A stretch of 64,000 nt of DNA, taken from NCBI GenBank assembly GCA_947074345.1, contig CAMTPH010000002.1, forward strand, positions 1 to 64,000. The letters run 5' to 3'. Of this stretch, positions 1 to 7,842 are shown in pieces. A program made the translations under genes and the position numbers. Each line of letters begins with the position of its first letter. Position 1 is the first letter of the stretch. The notes under the pieces are model-generated. The model saw only the letters and a list, made by a program, of their open reading frames with translations. It was not told the origin of the DNA and made no database searches. The stretch is from an uncultured Bacteroides sp. Lineage in GTDB: Bacteria; Bacteroidota; Bacteroidia; Bacteroidales; Bacteroidaceae.

Positions 1-1109
1 AGTTGATGGTAAAAATCGTACATGACGAATTGACTCAATTGATGGGTGGTGAAACCGTTGATGTTAATCTTGATGGTAAACCTGCTGTTATCTTGATGTC
101 TGGTCTTCAAGGTTCGGGTAAAACTACTTTCTCGGGCAAGTTGGCGAAGATGTTGAAAAGCAAAAAGAATCGCCGTCCATTGCTTGTTGCTTGCGACGTT
201 TACCGTCCTGCAGCTATCGAACAGCTACGTGTTCTTGCTGAACAAATCGATGTACCTATGTACTCTGAACCTGATAGCAAAAGCCCGGTTCAAATTGCAA
301 AGAATGCAATTCAAGAAGCTAAAGCTAAAGGTTACGATCTTGTAATCGTCGATACAGCCGGTCGTTTGGCTATCGATGAAGACATGATGAACGAAATCAC
401 CGCTATCAAAGATGCTATCAATCCAAACGAAATCTTGTTTGTTGTAGACTCTATGACAGGTCAAGATGCTGTAAACACAGCTAAAGAATTTAACGACCGT
501 CTTGACTTTAACGGTGTAGTTCTTACTAAACTTGATGGTGATACTCGTGGTGGTGCTGCGCTTTCTATTCGCTCTGTTGTAAACAAACCTATTAAGTTTG
601 TTGGTACAGGTGAGAAACTAGATGCAATCGATCAATTCCACCCTTCACGTATGGCAGACCGTATCTTGGGTATGGGTGACATCGTATCGTTAGTAGAACG
701 TGCACAAGAGCAATATGACGAAGAAGAAGCTAAACGCCTTCAAAAGAAAATTGCTAAGAACCAATTTGACTTCAACGACTTCTTGAGCCAAATCGCTCAA
801 ATCAAGAAGATGGGTAACTTGAAAGACCTTGCTTCTATGATTCCTGGTGTAGGCAAAGCTATCAAAGATATCGATATTGACGACAATGCATTCAAAAGCA
901 TCGAAGCCATCATTCACTCTATGACTCCAGCCGAACGTAGCAATCCTGAAATATTAAACGGATCTCGCCGTAGTCGTATCGCCAAAGGTAGTGGTACAAC
1001 TATTCAAGACGTAAACCGCTTATTAAAACAGTTCGAGCAGACTCGCAAAATGATGAAGATGGTTACAGGTAGTAAAATGGGCAAAATGATGCCTAAAATG
1101 AAAAGATAA
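1..1109 (+). CDS. ffh: Signal recognition particle protein Ffh (5' end outside window)
   Basis: This is the GTPase of the signal recognition particle, which binds 4.5S RNA and targets nascent membrane proteins to FtsY and the translocon. The visible 368 residues start late in the N domain and carry the G-domain motifs GLQGSGKTT (P-loop), DTAGR and TKLDGD. The methionine-rich M domain follows, with the RNA-binding stretch [13 protein letters not shown] and a basic [10 protein letters not shown] end. The TTG/ATG at the left edge is not the true start: Ffh is normally about 440 residues and roughly the first 70 are missing, so the gene is cut by the window. A strong terminator follows. Identification is secure. 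Confidence 0.96.
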   Translation, partial: LMVKIVHDELTQLMGGETVDVNLDGKPAVILMSGLQGSGKTTFSGKLAKMLKSKKNRRPLLVACDVYRPAAIEQLRVLAEQIDVPMYSEPDSKSPVQIAKNAIQEAKAKGYDLVIVDTAGRLAIDEDMMNEITAIKDAINPNEILFVVDSMTGQDAVNTAKEFNDRLDFNGVVLTKLDGDTRGGAALSIRSVVNKPIKFVGTGEKLDAIDQFHPSRMADRILGMGDIVSLVERAQEQYDEEEAKRLQKKIAKNQFDFNDFLSQIAQIKKMGNLKDLASMIPGVGKAIKDIDIDDNAFKSIEAIIHSMTPAERSNPEILNGSRRSRIAKGSGTTIQDVNRLLKQFEQTRKMMKMVTGSKMGKMMPKMKR

Positions 1110-1130
1110 TTTCAATACCTTATATAATAA

Positions 1131-1171
1131 AAGGCTGAATAATGTAAAATGCATTGTTCAGCCTTCTTTTT
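1131..1171 (+). terminator. Terminator of ffh
   Basis: AAGGCTGAA pairs with TTCAGCCTT across an AT-rich loop and is followed by CTTTTTT, a clear intrinsic terminator 21 bp after the ffh stop. Confidence 0.85.
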
Positions 1172-1231
1172 TATCTACTGCAAATCCCAATAAACAGCTT
1201 CTAACAAATTAAATCTTAAAAGTATATACAA

Positions 1232-1262
1232 TTTGCAGTGTTCATTATTTTTTCTAATTTTG
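1232..1262 (+). promoter_or_regulatory. Bacteroidetes-type promoter of folD
   Basis: TTTG at 1232-1235, 19 nt, then TAATTTTG at 1255-1262. This matches the Bacteroidetes -33/-7 consensus (TTTG, 19-21 nt, TAnnTTTG). The folD ATG lies 25 nt after the -7 box. Confidence 0.8.
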
Positions 1263-1287
1263 TTTATCACTATATTAAATCACAAAT

Positions 1288-2169
1288 ATGAATCTTATTG
1301 ATGGAAAAGCTATTTCAGACATTGTAAAGCAAGAGATTGCTGCTGAAGTAGCAGAGATTATTGCTGCAGGAGGTAAACAACCTCACTTAGCAGCTATCTT
1401 AGTAGGCCACGATGGTGGTAGCGAAACATATGTTGCTGCCAAAGTAAAAGCTTGCGAAGCTTGTGGCTTTAAATCGTCATTAATACGCTACGAAGATAAT
1501 GTGACCGAAGAAGAACTATTAACTAAAGTAAAAGAACTAAATGAAGACTCAGACATAGATGGCTTTATTGTTCAATTACCTCTTCCTAAACACATCTCGG
1601 AACAAAAAGTAATCGAAACAATCGATTATAGAAAAGATGTCGATGGATTTCACCCAATCAACGTAGGTCGTATGTCTATCGGCCTTCCCTGCTATGTATC
1701 TGCTACTCCTAATGGTATTCTTGAATTACTTAAAAGATATAACATAGAGACTTCTGGTAAGAAATGTGTTGTACTGGGTAGAAGTAATATCGTAGGCAAA
1801 CCAATGGCTGCACTTATGATGCAAAAAGCTTATCCAGGTGATGCTACAGTTACTGTATGTCATAGCCGCTCTAAAGACTTAGTAAAGGAATGCCAAGAAG
1901 CAGATATTATTGTTGCTGCATTAGGACAACCAAACTTCGTTACAGCCGATATGGTAAAAGAGGGTGCAGTTGTAATAGACGTAGGTACAACTCGTGTACC
2001 TGATGCTTCAAGAAAATCAGGTTTCAAACTAACTGGTGATGTTAAGTTTGACGAAGTAGCTCCAAAGTGCTCTTACATAACTCCAGTACCTGGTGGTGTA
2101 GGACCAATGACAATTGTATCTTTAATGAAGAATACATTATTAGCTGGAAAGAAAGCTATTTATAAATAA
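1288..2169 (+). CDS. folD: Bifunctional methylenetetrahydrofolate dehydrogenase / methenyltetrahydrofolate cyclohydrolase
   Basis: FolD interconverts 5,10-methylene-, 5,10-methenyl- and 10-formyl-tetrahydrofolate in the cytoplasm, supplying one-carbon units for purines and formyl-Met. The 293-residue length is normal. Visible family signatures are the [10 protein letters not shown] region with the catalytic lysine, [12 protein letters not shown], the NADP-binding [10 protein letters not shown] and the C-terminal [10 protein letters not shown]. It stands alone, with its own consensus promoter and a hairpin terminator. purL, another purine/one-carbon gene, is far away in the window and not co-transcribed. 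Identification is secure. Confidence 0.97.
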   Translation: MNLIDGKAISDIVKQEIAAEVAEIIAAGGKQPHLAAILVGHDGGSETYVAAKVKACEACGFKSSLIRYEDNVTEEELLTKVKELNEDSDIDGFIVQLPLPKHISEQKVIETIDYRKDVDGFHPINVGRMSIGLPCYVSATPNGILELLKRYNIETSGKKCVVLGRSNIVGKPMAALMMQKAYPGDATVTVCHSRSKDLVKECQEADIIVAALGQPNFVTADMVKEGAVVIDVGTTRVPDASRKSGFKLTGDVKFDEVAPKCSYITPVPGGVGPMTIVSLMKNTLLAGKKAIYK

Positions 2170-2175
2170 AATATG

Positions 2176-2217
2176 GAACACGGTTTATTAGCTTTTCGTT
2201 TAATAAACCGTGTTCTT
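2176..2217 (+). terminator. Hairpin terminator after folD
   Basis: A 15-bp inverted repeat (GAACACGGTTTATTA / TAATAAACCGTGTTC) with a 10-nt loop, followed only by a short U-poor tail (TTCTA). It lies just before the next gene on the same strand, so some readthrough is likely. Confidence 0.65.
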
Positions 2218-2233
2218 CTAATTCTATTGTACT

Positions 2234-3367
2234 ATGAAAAGAATAATCCCCATTGCCTTACTACTTCCTCTCCTATTCTGTGGATGGCAATTAAGATCAG
2301 TAGAAGAAAACGTTCAGACAAACAAGTGCGATTCTATTACACCTATTCCTAAAAGGACCATCACTCTTTTATTTGCGGGCGACTTGATGCAACATCAGTC
2401 ACAAATAGATGCAGCCAAAACAGCAACAGGTTATGACTACAGTGATTGTTTCAAGTACCTTACTAATGAAATTGCTACTGCTGATGTAGCCATAGGCAAT
2501 CTTGAAGTTACGTTAGGAGGAAAACCTTATGCAGGCTATCCTATGTTTAGCGCACCCGATGAATATCTGTATGCAATAAAGGATGCAGGATTTAATATTC
2601 TTCTCACAGCAAACAATCACTGCATGGATAGAGGTAAAGCCGGATTAGAACGAACGATAGATAAACTAGATTCTCTTTCGCTAGGTTATCTTGGCACCTA
2701 TGTGAATCCTGAAGCAAGATTAAAACAATATCCATACTTAATAGAACAAAACGGCTTTCGCATTGCTCTATTGAATTACACATACGACACCAATGGCATT
2801 AATGTCATTAGTCCGAATGTTGTAAACTATATCGACAAAGAACTAATAGAGGTAGATATAGAAAAGGCTAAATCAATGAAACCTGATGCAATCATCGCCA
2901 ATATGCATTGGGGAGAAGAATACATTTCACTGCCTTCCAAAAAACAAAAAGAGTTAGCCGATTGGTTATTATCAAAAGGTGTAGATCATATTATTGGTGG
3001 ACATCCACACGTTATTCAACCAATGGAGCTCCGCAAGAATAATTTAAATGAACAAGACAACATTGTTGTATACTCTTTAGGTAATGTAATATCGAATATG
3101 TCTAAACGTGGAACAGATGGCGGTGCATTATTTAAGATGACTTTAGAGAAAGATAGCACAGTTAGAGTAGCTGATTGTGGCTATAGTTTGGTATGGACAG
3201 ACCGTCCGATTATATCCGGTAGAAAAAATTATATTTTATATCCGATGAATTGTGCAACAGACTCGCTGAACGAATCTTCACGTAACAAGCTGAATATCTT
3301 TAAGAAAGACTCAAAAGAGCTACTAGAAGCCAATAACGTCGGAATAAAAGAGTATTTTTTCTACTAA
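2234..3367 (+). CDS. CapA family (PGA_cap) calcineurin-like phosphoesterase-fold protein
   Basis: This 377-residue exported protein belongs to the CapA/PgsA poly-gamma-glutamate capsule family, which has a metallophosphatase fold. After an N-terminal hydrophobic signal segment (LLLPLLF) come the family motifs: FAGDLMQH near residue 50, AIGNLEVTLGG, TANNHCMDRG, ANMHWGEEY and GGHPHVIQPME. The Asp, Asn and His residues are those expected to bind metal. No capB/capC polyglutamate synthetase genes are nearby, so a capsule role is not supported by context. Many Bacteroidetes carry a lone copy of unknown substrate. Family assignment is firm, function uncertain. Confidence 0.85.
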   Translation: MKRIIPIALLLPLLFCGWQLRSVEENVQTNKCDSITPIPKRTITLLFAGDLMQHQSQIDAAKTATGYDYSDCFKYLTNEIATADVAIGNLEVTLGGKPYAGYPMFSAPDEYLYAIKDAGFNILLTANNHCMDRGKAGLERTIDKLDSLSLGYLGTYVNPEARLKQYPYLIEQNGFRIALLNYTYDTNGINVISPNVVNYIDKELIEVDIEKAKSMKPDAIIANMHWGEEYISLPSKKQKELADWLLSKGVDHIIGGHPHVIQPMELRKNNLNEQDNIVVYSLGNVISNMSKRGTDGGALFKMTLEKDSTVRVADCGYSLVWTDRPIISGRKNYILYPMNCATDSLNESSRNKLNIFKKDSKELLEANNVGIKEYFFY

Positions 3368-3383
3368 AAAAAGTGCTCTAAAG

Positions 3384-3414
3384 TTTGCAGTTTAAAACAA
3401 AAGCCCTATCTTTG
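3384..3414 (+). promoter_or_regulatory. Promoter of tRNA-His
   Basis: TTTG at 3384-3387, 19 nt, TATCTTTG at 3407-3414: an exact match to the Bacteroidetes -33/-7 consensus, placed 28 nt before the mature tRNA. Confidence 0.85.
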
Positions 3415-3442
3415 CACCGCGTTTGAGAGATAACGCAAACAT

Positions 3443-3520
<78 letters not shown>

Positions 3521-3530
3521 TCAAAACATA

Positions 3531-3567
3531 AACCTGTAAGTTTTAACAAACTTGCAGGTTTTTTTTA
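3531..3567 (+). terminator. Terminator of tRNA-His
   Basis: AACCTGTAAGTTT pairs with AAACTTGCAGGTT and is followed by a run of T residues, a strong intrinsic terminator 10 nt after the CCA end. Confidence 0.88.
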
Positions 3568-3601
3568 TACATTTGTACCCATAAATTAATCTACATATTT
3601 A

Positions 3602-3796
3602 ATGTCTATGGGAAATAAAAGATTCACTCGCTCATCATCTAACAAGATGATTGGAGGTGTTTGCGCAGGCATAGCCAATTATTTTGGTTGGGATGTATCT
3701 ATCGTTAGAGTTGTTTATACGCTAGCAAGTATATTCACAGCTTTCAGTGGAGCCATCGTTTATATTATTCTATGGATTATCATACCTGAGAATTAA
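3602..3796 (+). CDS. PspC domain-containing small membrane protein
   Basis: This is a 64-residue protein made up almost entirely of a PspC domain. It has a basic start (NKRFTRSSSNKMIGGVCAGIANYFG), the conserved D(V/A)SIVRVVY turn and one long C-terminal transmembrane helix ending IIPEN. In Proteobacteria PspC is a membrane sensor of the phage-shock response. Short stand-alone PspC proteins in Bacteroidetes have no established role. No pspA/pspB partner is adjacent. The alternative start two codons downstream (second Met) would not change the interpretation. Confidence 0.85.
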   Translation: MSMGNKRFTRSSSNKMIGGVCAGIANYFGWDVSIVRVVYTLASIFTAFSGAIVYIILWIIIPEN

Positions 3797-3811
3797 CCAA
3801 AAGCGCGCTTT

Positions 3812-3856
3812 AACAACAAGCCCCTGTTAGCGTATACTAACAGGGGCTTGTTGTTT
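3812..3856. terminator. Bidirectional terminator between the PspC gene and dnaX
   Basis: A 19-bp perfect stem (AACAACAAGCCCCTGTTAG and its complement) with a 6-nt loop sits between convergent genes. A/T-rich flanks on each side suit termination in both directions. Confidence 0.75.
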
Positions 3857-3880
3857 GATATTGTTTCAAAAGCTTATATT

Positions 3881-5704
3881 CTAATAAAACTCTAGATCAA
3901 AGACCTTTTTCAACTGAACTAATGCTTCGTTCTTCTCAGCCATCATTTTAAATTTATCAACTCTGCTGATAGGACGAGAACTTTCAACTGCTTCATTTAC
4001 GCGTACAACCATCTTAATTTTACTATTACGCAAAGAAGTACGCATGTAGTTTTGAAACGTAGAAATCAACGAAGTAAATTCCTTAGCTACAATTTCGTTA
4101 TCTACAACCACCTCAAAACTTACCCCATCATTCAATAAGGTAGGTCTGATAAGCTGCATTCGCTTCATCAAAGCATCTTGCTCTTTTGATAATTGAGCAG
4201 CATATGCTTGCCAATAGAAGTTTATATCCTTCTCATTAAAGATATAATCCTCTTGTGGGGCAGCGCTAGCTACAGAAGAGCGATTAACCGCACCTGTTGA
4301 GACCTCATCTCTTTTGGGAGCAGATTTAATAGACAACCCAATAGATGATTTATTCATCGTAGGAATCTTTTTCTCTGCATTAGTAGATGACTGAGGTTTA
4401 ACTTCGGGAGCACTGCCACCTGCAACTTTTGGTGTTACATTATAGGCAGATACAGAATCGGAAGCAACTGAATTATTGTTGGCAGCCGAAGTTGCAGTTT
4501 GTACTTGCGTAGCAGACTGCGTCGAACTCTGAGAAAGCTGAGCACTCTCAGTGTTGAATACTGGTTTTAATATTTTCTTAGGGCGACGCCCACCACTCAC
4601 ATCATCATCTTCAACCAAACATTGAGCTACCTGAATAATAGCCAGCTCAACAAGCAAGCGTTTGTTTTTGCTTGCACGATAATTCATATCACAGTCATTA
4701 CATATTTTCAATGCACGATACAAAAATGGAACTGCACATTTTTGAGATTGCTCTTGGTATCTCGCTTTGATACTAGCACCCACTTCCAATAATGAAAGAG
4801 TTGCCGGATCTTTGCTAACCAACAAATCACGAAAGTGAGATGCCAAACCGGTTATAAAATGGCTACCATCAAATCCTTTATTCAATACATCGTTAAAGAG
4901 AAGCAAAGAATCACTCACCTTATTTTCGAGCAAGAAATTTGTCAGACGGAAGTAATACTCATAGTCCAATACATTTAGATTCTCGATAACTGTGTTGTAA
5001 GTGATGTTACCACCAGTAAAACTAACTACTTGGTCAAAGATAGACAGGGCATCACGCATACCGCCATCAGCCTTCAATGCAATAACATTCAAAGCTTCAG
5101 TTTCTGCATTCACACCTTCGGTAGTTGCTACATAAGATAAATGCTGTACGGTATCTTCAACACTGATACGGTTGAAATCGTATATCTGACAACGCGATAA
5201 GATTGTTGGAAGAATCTTATGCTTTTCGGTCGTTGCAAGAATAAATATAGCATGCCTAGGTGGCTCTTCGAGCGTTTTAAGAAACGCATTGAAAGCAGCT
5301 TGCGACAACATATGAACCTCATCAATAATAAACACTTTGTATTTACCGATTTGAGGCGGGATACGAACCTGCTCTACCAACGATTTAATATCGTCTACCC
5401 CATTATTGGATGCAGCATCCAATTCATGAATGTTATAAGAACGTTGTTCATTAAACGCTACACAAGACTCACAAGCATTGCATGCTTCTCCATCAGCATT
5501 TGGCGATAAGCAGTTGATGGTTTTAGCAAAAATACGTGCACAAGTAGTTTTACCAACTCCACGTGGTCCACAAAAAAGATAAGCGTGAGCTAACTTTTGC
5601 GAAGCAATGGCATTTTTAAGTGTTGTGGTAAGTGATAATTGCCCAACAACCGATTTAAAGGTCGAAGGACGATATTTACGAGCAGATACTATATAATTTT
5701 CCAT
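3881..5704 (-). CDS. dnaX: DNA polymerase III subunit gamma/tau
   Basis: DnaX is the AAA+ ATPase of the clamp loader, which loads the sliding clamp and ties the replicase together. The 607 residues include Walker A GPRGVGKTT near residue 46, a four-cysteine zinc module (CLSP...CNACESC), Walker B with IIDEVHM, and the sensor/arginine-finger stretch ILSRCQIYDF. A low-complexity Ser/Thr/Ala/Gln linker occupies about 385-460, followed by a tau-like C-terminal domain. No slippery A-run with a stem-loop was seen that would argue for programmed frameshifting to a short gamma form. A TACATTTG -7 box lies 37 bp upstream of the ATG. Identification is secure. Confidence 0.95.
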   Translation of the reverse strand: MENYIVSARKYRPSTFKSVVGQLSLTTTLKNAIASQKLAHAYLFCGPRGVGKTTCARIFAKTINCLSPNADGEACNACESCVAFNEQRSYNIHELDAASNNGVDDIKSLVEQVRIPPQIGKYKVFIIDEVHMLSQAAFNAFLKTLEEPPRHAIFILATTEKHKILPTILSRCQIYDFNRISVEDTVQHLSYVATTEGVNAETEALNVIALKADGGMRDALSIFDQVVSFTGGNITYNTVIENLNVLDYEYYFRLTNFLLENKVSDSLLLFNDVLNKGFDGSHFITGLASHFRDLLVSKDPATLSLLEVGASIKARYQEQSQKCAVPFLYRALKICNDCDMNYRASKNKRLLVELAIIQVAQCLVEDDDVSGGRRPKKILKPVFNTESAQLSQSSTQSATQVQTATSAANNNSVASDSVSAYNVTPKVAGGSAPEVKPQSSTNAEKKIPTMNKSSIGLSIKSAPKRDEVSTGAVNRSSVASAAPQEDYIFNEKDINFYWQAYAAQLSKEQDALMKRMQLIRPTLLNDGVSFEVVVDNEIVAKEFTSLISTFQNYMRTSLRNSKIKMVVRVNEAVESSRPISRVDKFKMMAEKNEALVQLKKVFDLEFY

Positions 5705-5740
5705 GTGTCGAAAATCCTCTCTTTATGATATGACTTTTTG

Positions 5741-5748
5741 CAAATGTA
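5741..5748 (-). promoter_or_regulatory. Probable -7 element for dnaX
   Basis: The minus strand reads TACATTTG (TAnnTTTG). No good -33 TTTG at 19-21 nt was found, so this is a partial match. Confidence 0.45.
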
Positions 5749-5825
5749 CACAAAATATACGTAAGTATATACTTTGAAATACTAAGTTTTGGTAATCAAA
5801 TATTAAGTTATTAAACAAGAAATCT

Positions 5826-5833
5826 TATCTTTG
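5826..5833 (+). promoter_or_regulatory. Probable -7 element for the FtsB-like gene
   Basis: TATCTTTG ends 20 nt before the ATG at 5854 and matches TAnnTTTG. The -33 element is not well conserved. Confidence 0.55.
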
Positions 5834-5853
5834 CAATAAGATAAAAAGTGTGT

Positions 5854-6150
5854 ATGAACAGTTTAATGGCTTTTTGGAACCTTGTACGTAAAAACAAGTA
5901 CACTATAACAATTGCTTTGTTTACTTTTATTATTGTTTTCGTCGACGAGAACAGTATGATACGCCGCATGAGTTATTCAAATGAAATAAGTAGATTGAAA
6001 GAGGAAATCGAGAGGTATCGCAAAGAATACAATGAGAGTACCAATAAATTAATCGAACTCAACAGCAACCCCGAAGTCATTGAACAGATAGCACGCGAAA
6101 AATATCTGATGAAAAAGTCTAATGAAGACATTTACGTATTTGAAGATTAA
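5854..6150 (+). CDS. Septum formation initiator family protein (FtsB/DivIC-like)
   Basis: This is a small bitopic division protein of about 98 residues. It has a short cytoplasmic N-terminus, one transmembrane helix (YTITIALFTFIIVFV), an extracytoplasmic coiled coil (EISRLKEEIERYRKEY) and the typical end VIEQIAREKYLMKK. FtsB/DivIC proteins bridge FtsL and FtsQ/DivIB in the divisome. The ORF track starts at a GTG at 5848. I prefer the ATG at 5854, because it follows the -7 box at the usual distance and removes an odd Met-Cys leader. The next gene starts 3 bp after the stop, so the two are co-transcribed. Confidence 0.85.
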   Translation: MNSLMAFWNLVRKNKYTITIALFTFIIVFVDENSMIRRMSYSNEISRLKEEIERYRKEYNESTNKLIELNSNPEVIEQIAREKYLMKKSNEDIYVFED

Positions 6151-6153
6151 TTT

Positions 6154-6501
6154 ATGAAGCAATTTATCAATGCCCTATTCACGATAGGTGCAATCATGGC
6201 TCTTGCGGGAGCTGTTTTATATATCACAGACCTAAAAGAGTACGCTCCATATATTTACACCATTGGTGCCGGATTTGTAGCTCTTGCTCAAATAAACACT
6301 CCCTTACAAGCAACAAGCAAGATATTAAAACGCTTGCGCATTCAGCAAATATTTGGTGCAATAGCTTTAGTATTAACCGGAGCATTCATGTTTTTCACTC
6401 ATAACAACGAATGGATTGCCTGCTTAACTATCGCTGCAATTCTTGAACTTTACACATCATTTCGCATTCCTCAAGAAGAGGAAAGAGAGAACAATAAGTA
6501 G
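6154..6501 (+). CDS. Conserved four-helix membrane protein of unknown function
   Basis: This is a 115-residue protein with about four hydrophobic helices (from FTIGAIMALAGAVLYI, PYIYTIGAGFVALAQI, QIFGAIALVLTGAFMFF and WIACLTIAAILELY) and a charged tail PQEEERENNK. I do not recognise a named family. The 3-bp gap after the FtsB-like gene and the shared terminator indicate one operon, which hints at an envelope or division-related role, but that is inference from position only. Confidence 0.65.
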   Translation: MKQFINALFTIGAIMALAGAVLYITDLKEYAPYIYTIGAGFVALAQINTPLQATSKILKRLRIQQIFGAIALVLTGAFMFFTHNNEWIACLTIAAILELYTSFRIPQEEERENNK

Positions 6502-6522
6502 ACTTCTTAATCTCATATATAC

Positions 6523-6566
6523 AAGCAGTACATACAGTCGCATCAGACTATATGCACTGCTTTTTT
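6523..6566 (+). terminator. Terminator of the FtsB-like operon
   Basis: A long imperfect hairpin (AAGCAGT.CATA.AGTC pairing with AGACT.TATG.ACTGCTT) followed by TTTTTT. Confidence 0.8.
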
Positions 6567-6655
6567 GTTGCGTTATATACGAGAACATCTGTTAGGTACT
6601 AGTAAACCATAACCAAGCCTAATCATACAATAACATCAAGCCACTAAAGCAAAGC

Positions 6656-6719
6656 GATAACTGTTAACAGTTATCATACTAAACATATAAATTCAACACG
6701 ATAATAGTTAACAATTATC
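6656..6719. repeat. Paired 20-bp palindrome element, copy 1
   Basis: GATAACTGTTAACAGTTATC (6656-6675) is a perfect 20-bp palindrome. After 24 bp comes GATAATAGTTAACAATTATC (6700-6719), a palindrome with one mismatched pair. Centre-to-centre spacing is 44 bp. The same arrangement recurs at 13897-13960 with the same 20-24-20 geometry. The position between convergent gene ends argues against a promoter operator. Confidence 0.8.
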
Positions 6720-6748
6720 ACATCACATGTAACTATATACAATGAAGA

Positions 6749-6778
6749 AAGCGGTACTTGATTTCTCAAATACCGCTT
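6749..6778 (-). terminator. Hairpin after the OmpH-like gene
   Basis: AAGCGGTA pairs with TACCGCTT. On the minus strand the tail is only TCTTC, so this is a weak terminator for the convergent minus-strand operon. Confidence 0.5.
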
Positions 6779-6806
6779 ATTAAGTATATCTTTAATTATA
6801 GTATAA

Positions 6807-7418
6807 TTATTTCTTTGCAGCAGGATTATATCTTGCGTTCAATCCGTCAACGATTTCGTTAGTGATATTCATTGATTTGTCAGCATAAAGCAAGTTATCA
6901 AAACCTGTGTTGCTAAAAATCATGTTATAACCTTTGTTAGCGTTGTAAGCTTGAATAAAGTTATTGATAGAATCACGAAGTTGAAGATTATTCTTAGCTG
7001 TTTCAGTAGCCAACTCATTGCTCAATTTAGTGCTTAAATCTTGCAAGTCTTGTTGTGCTTTCATCAAACGGTTATATTCTTGTTGAGCTCTTTCTGGAGA
7101 GATAAAAGCGTTGCTTTCATATTTCTTTTGGAATTCTTTTTGGTCTTTCTCAAGAGTATTCGCTTTTTGGTTAAGAGTCATACGAATATTCTCTTCTTTC
7201 TTCATCATTGCTTCATTAAGATCAATGCAGAAATTATATTTAGTAAGAAGCGAATCAACATCTACATAAGCCAATTTAAGTTCGCCAGTTGCAACAGGCG
7301 CCGCTTCACCAGCGTGAGTTGAAGTTGTTTTTGTGTCAGTACTACCTGCGCATTGAGCAAACAATGAAACAAATGCAACAGCAGCAAAACCATTGATGAG
7401 GTAAGTTAATCTCTTCAT
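6807..7418 (-). CDS. OmpH/Skp-like periplasmic chaperone, predicted lipoprotein
   Basis: This is a 203-residue OmpH family member. Skp-type proteins are trimeric chaperones that hold unfolded outer-membrane proteins. The N-terminus has a hydrophobic signal ending LFAQC, a plausible lipobox with Cys at about 23. The mature part has the typical LAYVDVDSLLTKYNF strand, a long charged helical hairpin rich in Lys/Glu/Gln (about 75-150) and a return strand (NMIFSNTGFDNLLYAD). The upstream small membrane protein gene is 30 bp away on the same strand, and transcription likely continues from it. Classical Skp is soluble, so lipid anchoring is a lineage variation. Confidence 0.85.
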   Translation of the reverse strand: MKRLTYLINGFAAVAFVSLFAQCAGSTDTKTTSTHAGEAAPVATGELKLAYVDVDSLLTKYNFCIDLNEAMMKKEENIRMTLNQKANTLEKDQKEFQKKYESNAFISPERAQQEYNRLMKAQQDLQDLSTKLSNELATETAKNNLQLRDSINNFIQAYNANKGYNMIFSNTGFDNLLYADKSMNITNEIVDGLNARYNPAAKK

Positions 7419-7448
7419 AATTTGATAAGAATATAGTTTTTTAAATAA

Positions 7449-7682
7449 TTAATTCATATTATCGTTTAAGGCTTTTTCTATGTCTTCAATAGAAAACTTG
7501 CGTTTGCGTTGCGCCATCCGGTCTTGAGATTGCGCACAACTAATGCCGCGTTCGGTTAACGCCTTATTTCCACTAACATGGCCATTAGGAAATTTTGCTC
7601 GTTTCGAGAAAAGCATTTTAATTCCCAATAATAGTATACAAATAGCAACTATTAACAATGTAAACAATAGCGTATAAAGCAT
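7449..7682 (-). CDS. Conserved small membrane protein
   Basis: This is a 77-residue protein with one strong N-terminal transmembrane helix (LLFTLLIVAICILLLGI) and a basic cytosolic tail containing FPNGHVSGNKALTERGI and CAQSQDR. I take it to be a small membrane protein found widely in Bacteroidales, without known function. The ORF track starts 26 codons further upstream at 7760. I use the internal Met because a TATCTTTG -7 box on the minus strand lies at 7703-7710, inside the longer version, 20 bp before this ATG. Thirty bp separate it from the OmpH-like gene downstream. Confidence 0.7.
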   Translation of the reverse strand: MLYTLLFTLLIVAICILLLGIKMLFSKRAKFPNGHVSGNKALTERGISCAQSQDRMAQRKRKFSIEDIEKALNDNMN

Positions 7683-7702
7683 TTCTATTAATTTTGTGAA
7701 TG

Positions 7703-7710
7703 CAAAGATA
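7703..7710 (-). promoter_or_regulatory. -7 element that decides the start of the small membrane protein
   Basis: The minus strand reads TATCTTTG, matching TAnnTTTG. A -33 TTTG is not evident. Its position supports the start at 7682 rather than 7760. Confidence 0.55.
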
Positions 7711-7842
7711 GACTTTTGTATGAACTCTGATACTTTTTTGTCATAAAAATAAAGGCTCAACGTTTGTTTGTGATTTTATTTAACAGTAGCAATTAAGGTT
7801 TGAGGATTTTTTAACAGTAATTGATAATTAAAAACAATAATC

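Larger units (their letters stand above)
6502..6806. other. 305-bp convergent intergenic region
   Basis: It lies between the tail ends of a plus-strand operon and a minus-strand operon. It holds a terminator on each side and, between them, a pair of 20-bp palindromes described separately. No credible coding sequence was seen. Confidence 0.6.

Noticed and set aside
3881-5704. Programmed frameshift in dnaX
   Set aside because: No slippery A6G-type run followed by a stem-loop was seen near the end of the gamma-like portion, so a single tau-like product is the simpler reading.
6577-6588. Short match TACGAGAACAT shared with 40442-40452
   Set aside because: Only 11 bp, no symmetry or fixed context; likely chance in AT-rich intergenic DNA.
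7683-7760. Extra 26 N-terminal codons of the small membrane protein in the ORF track
   Set aside because: A TATCTTTG promoter element lies inside this stretch, just before the internal Met that begins a proper membrane helix.
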